Positions 30,161-36,159 of a DNA stretch of 36,159 nt are shown piece by piece; positions within the stretch are counted from its first letter, which is position 1; the number at the start of each line of letters is the position of its first letter. Under the pieces are notes generated by a model. That model did no database searches. It was not told the origin of the DNA and worked only from the letters and a program-made list of their open reading frames with translations. Position numbers and translations under genes: made by a program. Source of the DNA: Pseudomonadota bacterium (GTDB lineage: Bacteria; Pseudomonadota; Alphaproteobacteria; Acetobacterales; Acetobacteraceae); assembly GCA_021808545.1 (NCBI GenBank), contig JAKBBM010000019.1, positions 1 through 36,159 on the forward strand, given 5' to 3'.

Positions 30161-31570
30161 ATGACGGAAACAAATTTGGCTGCTATGACCGCAACGGAGC
30201 TGAGCGCGCTTTACAAGACGGGAGCAGCGTCTCCGGTTGAGGCAACGCAGGCCGTGCTGGCCCGTGCCGCGGCGCTTAATCCGGATCTCAATGCGTTCTG
30301 CCTTATTGATTCAGAAGGCGCGTTGCAGGCGGCGCGGGATTCGGAACGCCGCTGGAAGGCGGGCGCGCCGCTTAGCCCCCTTGATGGCGTGCCGACGAGC
30401 CTGAAAGAAGCGCTTTATGCGCGCGGCTGGCCGACCCTTATGGGCTCTAAGGCTGTTGATCCCAACCAGAATTGGGAAGCGGATTCGCCCGTTACCGCGC
30501 GCTTGCGCGCGGCCGGAGCAGTTTTGTTCGCGCAAACGACCTCGCCGGAATATGGGCATAAGGGTGTTACCGATAGCCTGTTGCATGGCATTACCCGCAA
30601 CCCTTGGAATCTGGCGCGTACGCCGGGCGGCTCGTCTGGTGGCGCGGGGGCGGCCGTGGCCGCGCGTATCGGGCCTTTGGCGATTGGGACGGATGGCGGC
30701 GGATCCATTCGCGTGCCCGCGGCGCTGTGCGGCATTTTTGGGTTGAAGCCAACTTATGGTCGCGTGCCCTCCTGGCCGCATGGCTTTAGTAATGATCTGG
30801 GCAATACCGGCCCCATGACGCGCACCGTTCGCGATGCTGCGTTGATGATGAATGAAATCACCAAGCCTGATATTCGCGATGCCTACGCCCTGCCGCCGGC
30901 GCAGATCGATTATGTGGCGGCGCTCGACGCGCCGGTCAAAAATCTCAAGATTGGCTATGTCCTGCAGCTTGGCACGCATGAGATGGATCCTGAGATCGCC
31001 GATTCCGTGCGGGCCGCGGCGCAGCGCTTCACCGAACTGGGATGCGAGGTCGAGGAATTCACGCCGGATCTGGGCGATATTGATGCGGGTCTGTTGTTCG
31101 GCACCCATTGGGCCTGTTTCATGCAGCGTATTCTGCAGATACACCCGCCCGAAGCGCATAAATTGCTTGATCCCGGGGTTGTTGGGCTGGCCAATTGGGG
31201 TAGCAGTTTCAGCAGCGCTGATTTGGTCGCGGCCATGGCGCTGCGGGCCGAACTGGCGGAACGCTGGAATTTGATTTTTGGCGCCTATGATCTGGTTCTT
31301 TGCCCGGCAACCGCGTCAACGGCGTTTGATGTCGGAATTCCCGCGCCGCTGGGCAAGGACGGCCAGCCCAACCTTCTGTGGACGCCGTTTGCCTATCATT
31401 TCAATTTATCGCGTCATCCAGCGGCGAGCGTGCCGTGCGGCGTGAGCGCCGCGGGCCTGCCCATTGGCATGATGCTGGCCAGCGCGCATTACCGTGAAGA
31501 TCTGATTTTGCGCGCGGCGCATGCGTACCAGCAAAGCTGGCCGACGCCCCTGCCTGATCTGGCGGGATAA
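30161..31570 (+). CDS. Amidase-signature-family hydrolase
   Basis: A 469-residue amidase-signature enzyme with the Ser-cisSer-Lys set: Lys in GVPTSLKEALYARGWPT, and the signature TPGGSSGGAGAAVAARIGPLAIGTDGGGSIRVPAALCGIFGLKPTYGRVP. The family hydrolyses amides, carbamates or, rarely, esters. ATG 30161 has GGGGGTG upstream; an earlier ATG at 30140 adds seven residues. It lies in the Rieske-MFS stretch, so it may process an amide-containing pathway compound; this is inference. Confidence 0.92.
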   Translation: MTETNLAAMTATELSALYKTGAASPVEATQAVLARAAALNPDLNAFCLIDSEGALQAARDSERRWKAGAPLSPLDGVPTSLKEALYARGWPTLMGSKAVDPNQNWEADSPVTARLRAAGAVLFAQTTSPEYGHKGVTDSLLHGITRNPWNLARTPGGSSGGAGAAVAARIGPLAIGTDGGGSIRVPAALCGIFGLKPTYGRVPSWPHGFSNDLGNTGPMTRTVRDAALMMNEITKPDIRDAYALPPAQIDYVAALDAPVKNLKIGYVLQLGTHEMDPEIADSVRAAAQRFTELGCEVEEFTPDLGDIDAGLLFGTHWACFMQRILQIHPPEAHKLLDPGVVGLANWGSSFSSADLVAAMALRAELAERWNLIFGAYDLVLCPATASTAFDVGIPAPLGKDGQPNLLWTPFAYHFNLSRHPAASVPCGVSAAGLPIGMMLASAHYREDLILRAAHAYQQSWPTPLPDLAG

Positions 31571-31614
31571 TTTAAGGGCGGCGCGGCCGCCTGGTCTGAC
31601 GTGGAGTTTGGGGC

Positions 31615-32376
31615 GTGGTCGGTTTGTTGACGATAAGCCCGGCGCTTGCTTTTGCAAGCGTCGGCGCCGTTATGCTTGGCGGCGCCTTGCAGGGATTTTC
31701 AGGGTTTGGGTTTTCGCTGGTCATCGTTCCCATCTTGAGCCTGATTTTCGTGCCCGCCGAGGCAGTCGCGGGCGCCATGGTTTTGCAATGCTTGCTGGGT
31801 ATTTATTCTTGCTGGCGCACGGCTAATTTTATTAACAAGCCGATCATCTCGGCGCTGGTTATGGGCGCGGTGATTGGCACGCCGGTGGGGTTGTGGGCCT
31901 TACTCTCGCTGCCGGAAAGCTGGATTCGTCTGATCATTGCCGTTCTGGTACTAGGAACGGTGGTCCAGTTGCGCCATAAAACGGTGCGTCATGGTGTGCC
32001 GCGCCGTTCATGGTCAACGCTCGCGGGAACAGTCTCTGGCGTCATGAATGGTGTTGCCGGTCTGTCCGGCCCGCCCGCGGTGCTGTTACTGCATGCTTCA
32101 ACGCTGGGGGTTCAGGAAATCCGGGCCACGCTGAATGCGTTCGTTTCGATAGCGGATGTTATCGCTCTTGTACCGCTGATGGCCGTCGACAAGATATCGG
32201 TATTTTCACTGGGTCAATTCACCGCCTTGTTCCCCTCTGTTTGGCTTGGCTGGCAAGGCGGCTCGTGGCTTCTCAATCGGGTTGATGCGCGGTATCACAG
32301 ATATGTCGCGATCACGATTTTAGGTATAATCTCTATTCTGACGCTGGCCAGCGCCACACTTGGCCTTTTAAAATAA
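31615..32376 (+). CDS. TSUP (TauE/SafE)-family membrane transporter
   Basis: A 253-residue membrane protein with about seven to eight helices and two internal repeats typical of TSUP: MLGGALQGFSGFGFSLVIVPILSLI near the N-terminus and GTVSGVMNGVAGLSGPPAVLLLHASTL in the middle. TSUP members export sulfite, sulfoacetate or other organic anions. Start is GTG 31615 with GGAG about eight bases upstream. Next to the amidase and a MFS transporter, it may expel a product anion; substrate unproven. Confidence 0.88.
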   Translation: MVGLLTISPALAFASVGAVMLGGALQGFSGFGFSLVIVPILSLIFVPAEAVAGAMVLQCLLGIYSCWRTANFINKPIISALVMGAVIGTPVGLWALLSLPESWIRLIIAVLVLGTVVQLRHKTVRHGVPRRSWSTLAGTVSGVMNGVAGLSGPPAVLLLHASTLGVQEIRATLNAFVSIADVIALVPLMAVDKISVFSLGQFTALFPSVWLGWQGGSWLLNRVDARYHRYVAITILGIISILTLASATLGLLK

Positions 32377-32417
32377 TCCAGAAATGGCGCGCCAGGACGT
32401 TTAATCGCAAGGGGGAG

Positions 32418-33695
32418 ATGATGTTGACGCGGATGAACCAGAATGGCGCGGCCGTGAGGCCCTCCCTCCATCCTTGGCTGTTATTGCTGATTTTGTTGAT
32501 TGTCTATTTGCTCGATTATGCCGATCGCTATTTAATCGCGGGGCTGGCGCAGACCTTAAAGCTGCAATTTCATCTAACGGATGGTTTTTTGGGGTTGCTG
32601 ATGGGGCCGGCCTTTGCCCTGCTCTACACGATTTTATCGATCCCCCTGGCGCGTCTGGCTGATAAATATTCCCGCGTCGGCGTTCTGGTGGTGGGCTGCG
32701 TGTTGTGGAGCCTCTTCACGTTGTTGACCGGTTTATCAACGTCAAAATGGATGTTGGTATTCATGCGGGTGGGCGTTGGTGTGGGCGAGGCTTGTTTCAT
32801 CGCGCCGGCTTACTCATTGCTGGCGGATGCTTTTTCGCCGGAGAAGAGGGGACGGGCATTCGCCATTTTGGGGCTGGCGATTTATTTTGGCCAGATTTTT
32901 GGCTATATTTCGGGGCCGATGCTGGCAACCGTTGGCTCTTGGCGGACCGCCTTTATTGTCATGGCCATTTGCGGCTTTGTCATGGCCATTGTCATGCTCT
33001 TGGCGATTTCAGAAGCGCCGCGCGTCCATAAGCATGATAAGGCCGATCCGGCCCATACGCTGGTGAAAACCGCTATGGCATTGTGGCGAAGGCCCGTTTT
33101 TGTTCTGGCGAATCTGGGCATGGCGCTGGGGTCGCTGTCGGGCTACTCGTTTGGCATGTGGGGGCCAACTCTCTTTGCGCGGGCTTATGGTCTCTCGCCG
33201 GTTGCGGCGGCCAAAACATTTGGCATAACCTTTGGTCTTGCTGGCGTAACAGGCATGCTGGTCTTTGGTCTTGTCTCCGACCGTATGACACGCCGGCATG
33301 ATCGCTGGCCCTTGATTCTATCGGCGCTGACCTTGCTGGCTGCAACAGTTTCGATTTTTCTGGTGACGATTGCTGGGAATTTAGAGCTCGCGCTGATTCT
33401 GGCCGTGCCGTCGGGCTTGTTTGGCGGGGGCTGGTCGATTGGTGTCATGGTGGCGCTGCAGAGCATGCTGGCCGATCCCATCCGTGCCACCGGCACGGCT
33501 TTGTTTTTAACCATGGTTACATTTGTCGGGCTGGTGTTTGGGCCGTATTTGGTTGGTCTGCTCAGCGATCTGATCGGCGGGGCGCCGCTGGAAAGCCTGA
33601 GGCTGGCGATGATTCTGACCATCTCAACCGGCCTGCCGGCGGCTTTCTTCCTGTGGCTGTCCAGCCGGCTTCGCCTGAAGCCAGATATGCCTTAA
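32418..33695 (+). CDS. Major facilitator superfamily transporter (spinster-like)
   Basis: A 425-residue MFS protein with 12 predicted helices. The loop 2-3 motif appears as SIPLARLADKYSRVGVL, and RVGVGVGEACFIAPAYSLLADAFSPEKRGRAFAIL is the spinster-type helix-4/5 segment. Members are frequent in aromatic and terpenoid degradation clusters. ATG 32418 or 32421; GGGGGAG lies just upstream. Likely uptake or export of the island's substrate. Confidence 0.9.
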   Translation: MMLTRMNQNGAAVRPSLHPWLLLLILLIVYLLDYADRYLIAGLAQTLKLQFHLTDGFLGLLMGPAFALLYTILSIPLARLADKYSRVGVLVVGCVLWSLFTLLTGLSTSKWMLVFMRVGVGVGEACFIAPAYSLLADAFSPEKRGRAFAILGLAIYFGQIFGYISGPMLATVGSWRTAFIVMAICGFVMAIVMLLAISEAPRVHKHDKADPAHTLVKTAMALWRRPVFVLANLGMALGSLSGYSFGMWGPTLFARAYGLSPVAAAKTFGITFGLAGVTGMLVFGLVSDRMTRRHDRWPLILSALTLLAATVSIFLVTIAGNLELALILAVPSGLFGGGWSIGVMVALQSMLADPIRATGTALFLTMVTFVGLVFGPYLVGLLSDLIGGAPLESLRLAMILTISTGLPAAFFLWLSSRLRLKPDMP

Positions 33696-34175
33696 CCCGC
33701 CGCTTGAGGCGTGTATTGGGGCGCGGTATGCAGCCGCGCTACGCCGTATAAGGGGCGGCGCGCGCGGGTGTATCTAAAATTTTATGTGGCGTTTTAAAAT
33801 TAAACAAATATAGCCCCCGCAATGCGTTTGATCGCCCAGGTGGCGGACCACCATGTGCTGTCGGGCCACGCTAATGCACAAGCTTCTGAAAAACATCATT
33901 TTTTTCTTCTGGCAGGCAACGGTCTGGGGCGTTGAGGGTTTTTTTACAATATTTACAGCCGGCCGAGAGTTGGTGTAATCACGCTTCAAGGAGCTGGCTA
34001 CGGCAATGTCTGTTAATTTCTGTAAGAGGTTGTATCTTTGGCGTGGATCAACAATCAGAGTAGGCCATTGTTGTATGCGGCTTTGTCTGGGAGCGAAGCT
34101 GTCTTCTGCGTGAATTATGCGATGCCTGGTAGCGGACGCATGATCTAAAACGAAATCATTAGGGAACGGGCTAAT
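33696..34175. other. 480-bp intergenic region with long leader of the DUF1329 gene
   Basis: No convincing gene is seen. It holds a weak hairpin (GCGCGG 33721-33726 with CCGCGC 33734-33739), an AT-rich patch at 33773-33806 with TAAAATTTTA, and several T-rich stretches at 33899-33950. The last 60 bases carry AGGGAAC before ATG 34176. Base composition is lower in G+C than the coding neighbours, as for a promoter region; I did not find the ATTATAC dyad here. Confidence 0.5.
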
Positions 34176-35570
34176 ATGAAGAGAAGAACTTTTGGTGCTT
34201 TTGCCGCTGCTGGTATGGTGGATCTGTCGAGCTTGACGAAATCCGCCTTCGCGGCGGATGCGCCTTCCGCGCTGCCAGCGGGTTTGACCCCCTTTGGGTC
34301 GGAGCAGGCTGGCAACGCGGCTGGAACCATTCCGGCCTGGACCGGCGGCATGACCGAAACTCCCAAGGGTGTTAACTGGGATCCCGAAAAAGAGCTGCCG
34401 CCTGACTTTTTTGCTGATGACCCAATGCTTTATGAGGTCAATGCCGGTAATCTTGAGCAGTATAAGCATCTGTTGTCCGATGGCGTGATTCACCTCATCA
34501 AAAACTCTGGCTTCTCCATTAAGGTTTATCCGACCCACCGGACCCAGGCGATGCCGGAATGGGTCTATAAGAACATCGCGCAAAACGCGACCCGCGCACA
34601 GCTTGACCCCCATGGCGGACGCTTTGGCTTCTCTGGCGGTTATGGTGGCGTTCCGTTCCCCGTGCCCGATGTCAGCAAGCCCTACGATGCCGGCTCGCAA
34701 ATCATCTGGAATCACGAAACCGCCTGGGAAGGCCATTATGTGACCAAGGTGCTGTCCACCTGGGTTGTGCAATCCGGGCGTCCGCCTGTTATGTCCTCTT
34801 ATGGGCGTGATCACTTCATCAGCCCCTACTACGACCCGAACGGGTCCTTGGAAGGCTTTAAAGGCTACATTTACAAATATGCAGGCACCAATCTGGGACC
34901 GGCCACGACAATCGGTAATCAGACTGTCTATTTTGCCTCGATCAACACGCTCAAGCAGCCTAATATTGCCTGGCAGCTGCTGGCCGGACAAGGGCGCGTG
35001 CGTAAAGCGCCTGAAATCTCCTATGACACCCCGAACTCCTTCGATGACGGCATTGGCAATTACGATGAAACCAATGGCTTCAGCGGCGCCCTGAACGAGT
35101 ATGATTGGAAGTTCATCGAGAAAAAAGAGCTTCTGGTCCCCTACAATAACAACAAGCTGTTCCACGTTTCCGTTAAGGACGCGCATGGTCCGAAATTCAT
35201 CAATCCGGATTTCGTTCGTTGGGAACTGCATCGCGTGTGGGTGGTTGAGGCCACGCTGCATCCTGGACAGCGCAATGTGCTGGCGCGCCGCCGCTTCTAT
35301 GTCGATGAGGATACCTGGACGATCACCACCGGCGATGCGTGGGATGCGAAGAACGATCTCTACCATACGGCCATGAACACCTTCGCGGTGTTCCCCAACC
35401 TGCCGGGCGTGCTGATCCAGAATAACTTTCTTTATAATGTCCAGACCGGCAACTATGTTTCCCAGCAAGGGGCGTGGGGTAACGCGCCGTTTAATCAGCC
35501 CTACAGTTTTGCGACCATCTCTGAAACGGTCGTTGAGCCTCAGGCCATGGCTGCCGCCGCGGCCTACTAA
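34176..35570 (+). CDS. DUF1329 family exported protein
   Basis: A 464-residue protein with an N-terminal export signal (MKRRTFGAFAAAGMVDLSSLTKSAFAAD, twin-Arg-like RR at residues 3-4 but the signal is weakly hydrophobic). The mature part matches DUF1329: GLTPFGSEQAGNAAGTIPAWTGGM, PYDAGSQIIWNHETAWEGHYV, KYAGTNLGPATTIGNQTVYFAS, KFINPDFVRWELHRVWVVEATL and RRRFYVDEDTWTI. The family is LolA-like and predicted to be periplasmic or outer-membrane. It is usually paired with DUF1302 and found with hydrophobic-compound degradation genes; no DUF1302 gene is in the window. The end is followed by a terminator. Confidence 0.9.
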   Translation: MKRRTFGAFAAAGMVDLSSLTKSAFAADAPSALPAGLTPFGSEQAGNAAGTIPAWTGGMTETPKGVNWDPEKELPPDFFADDPMLYEVNAGNLEQYKHLLSDGVIHLIKNSGFSIKVYPTHRTQAMPEWVYKNIAQNATRAQLDPHGGRFGFSGGYGGVPFPVPDVSKPYDAGSQIIWNHETAWEGHYVTKVLSTWVVQSGRPPVMSSYGRDHFISPYYDPNGSLEGFKGYIYKYAGTNLGPATTIGNQTVYFASINTLKQPNIAWQLLAGQGRVRKAPEISYDTPNSFDDGIGNYDETNGFSGALNEYDWKFIEKKELLVPYNNNKLFHVSVKDAHGPKFINPDFVRWELHRVWVVEATLHPGQRNVLARRRFYVDEDTWTITTGDAWDAKNDLYHTAMNTFAVFPNLPGVLIQNNFLYNVQTGNYVSQQGAWGNAPFNQPYSFATISETVVEPQAMAAAAAY

Positions 35571-35642
35571 CCGCCAGACATGCCGGATTCGCGGCGTTCG
35601 CGCTGAAGCAGGACGCCCCGGTCGGCTTTTGGCTCTTCATGC

Positions 35643-35673
35643 AAGGCCGGCATCTCAGGATGCCGGCCTTTTT
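35643..35673 (+). terminator. Intrinsic terminator after DUF1329
   Basis: AAGGCCGGCATC and GATGCCGGCCTT form a 12-bp stem with a TCAG loop, followed by TTT. It closes the island's rightward transcription. Confidence 0.9.
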
Positions 35674-35920
35674 CGTGCGTGGCGCGAACCCCACGCATGT
35701 GGGCGCATACCATCCGTTTGCATGATGCGCCGGGGGCGATCGGCGTGCGATCGCAAGGTCCGACACAGAGCCCTCTCATGCGACAGGAGCGACTTGACAG
35801 ACCTTGCATCCAGCCTAGCCCAGGATCCGTGGATATTTTTGGCCTTTGATGATGTCAGGGGCTTCGCGCTTGACGCACGGCGCGAGACACGGCCCCGCTC
35901 ACGGCCGCCAGGGGGAAGGG
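35674..35920. other. Intergenic stretch before the last gene
   Basis: No gene is convincing. A TTG-started frame at about 35794 (LASSLAQDPWIFLAFDDVRGF), with GGAG upstream, reads like protein for 30 residues and then turns Arg/Pro-rich. It could be a small leader peptide or a frameshifted 5' part of the next gene. No clear promoter is seen. Confidence 0.3.
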
Positions 35921-36159
35921 ATGTTTGCCTGGCTGCAGGTGCCGTCGCCGCATCTATCCAGCCCGCATAAGGCATTCGAGCGCCAATTGGACAATGAGCT
36001 TGACGGCCTGGCCTTTGTGGATGACGAATACCGTGTGTTTGGCGGACGTTGCAATGAAGGCGCGGTGGTGGTTTCGCGCTCGGCCAACCCGGTCGATCCC
36101 GCGCCGATTGATGATGGGGAGCAGGCGGTGAGCGCTGTCACCAGTTACAGGCAGGCAGA
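35921..36159 (+). CDS. Hypothetical protein, 3' end cut by window edge
   Basis: An open frame of 79 codons reaches the right edge. It begins MFAWLQVPSPHLSSPHKAF and continues ERQLDNELDGLAFVDDEYRVFGGRC, then NEGAVVVSRSANPVDPAPIDDG. Codon third positions are GC-rich like real genes nearby and the amino-acid mix is balanced. AGGGGGA lies about five bases before ATG 35921. I do not recognise a family. Starts in a zone where another frame also looks protein-like, so a frameshift is possible. Confidence 0.5.
   Translation, partial: MFAWLQVPSPHLSSPHKAFERQLDNELDGLAFVDDEYRVFGGRCNEGAVVVSRSANPVDPAPIDDGEQAVSAVTSYRQA

Noticed and set aside
33774-35468. 564-codon open frame on the minus strand
   Set aside because: It lies opposite the DUF1329 gene, which has clear family motifs; the reverse product has no family pattern and includes the non-coding 33774-34175 stretch.
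1-36159. CRISPR arrays, rRNA genes, prophage genes or integrase/att sites
   Set aside because: I looked for regularly spaced repeats, rRNA-like conserved stretches and phage genes and saw none.

Overview
This window looks like chromosome of a GC-rich alphaproteobacterium. Evidence is the elongator tRNA-Met(CAU), the STAS-MlaE/MlaF/MlaD lipid-transport operon, the ECF11-type RpoE-ChrR pair and the coding style. An Acetobacterales-like (Acidocella/Acidiphilium-type) host is my guess, not shown by any marker here.

Left part (1-6.5 kb): a partial secreted beta-helix protein runs off the left edge, followed by tRNA-Met and a Maf-type pyrophosphatase. A tight leftward operon encodes a phospholipid-type ABC transporter (mlaE-mlaF-mlaD-auxiliary lipoprotein) and continues into an Smr-domain protein and an XRE regulator. 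A truncated transposase and an AT-rich gap with a tight group of DnaA-box-like 9-mers lie upstream of it. Maf, XRE and Smr genes commonly sit near oriC in alphaproteobacteria, so this gap is an origin candidate.

Middle part (6.5-16.4 kb): after a SnoaL-like protein comes what reads as a complete singlet-oxygen/photo-oxidative stress locus. It holds a FeS-BCP-type photolyase, ChrR (zinc anti-sigma plus cupin), RpoE (ECF sigma), a frameshifted SDR, a DUF2177 membrane protein, a CFA-type methyltransferase, DUF1365, a FAD-dependent amine-oxidase-like enzyme, a second CFA-type methyltransferase and a DUF1295 membrane reductase-like protein. Both divergent gaps in this locus carry TGATCC-N18-TA elements in both orientations, four in all, consistent with RpoE promoters. 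Similar lipid-modifying genes belong to the RpoE regulon of Rhodobacter.

Right part (16.5-35.6 kb): an accessory catabolic island. It encodes an LLM flavin monooxygenase, a LuxR-type regulator, an MDR reductase with an ABM-domain protein, two SDRs, an alpha/beta hydrolase, a pair of acyl-CoA dehydrogenases, a TetR regulator, an acyl-CoA/AMP ligase, an amidohydrolase-fold protein without its usual metal ligands, a KshA-like Rieske oxygenase, an amidase, a TauE/SafE-type exporter, a spinster-like MFS transporter and a DUF1329 protein. A 30-bp perfect palindrome overlaps the -10 of the Rieske promoter. Related dyads lie in the ABM/SDR and acyl-CoA dehydrogenase/TetR divergent gaps, which suggests one TetR-controlled regulon. 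The substrate is not known from sequence; a polycyclic, terpenoid or steroid-like hydrophobic compound activated as a CoA ester is my best inference. The right edge cuts a further small gene.
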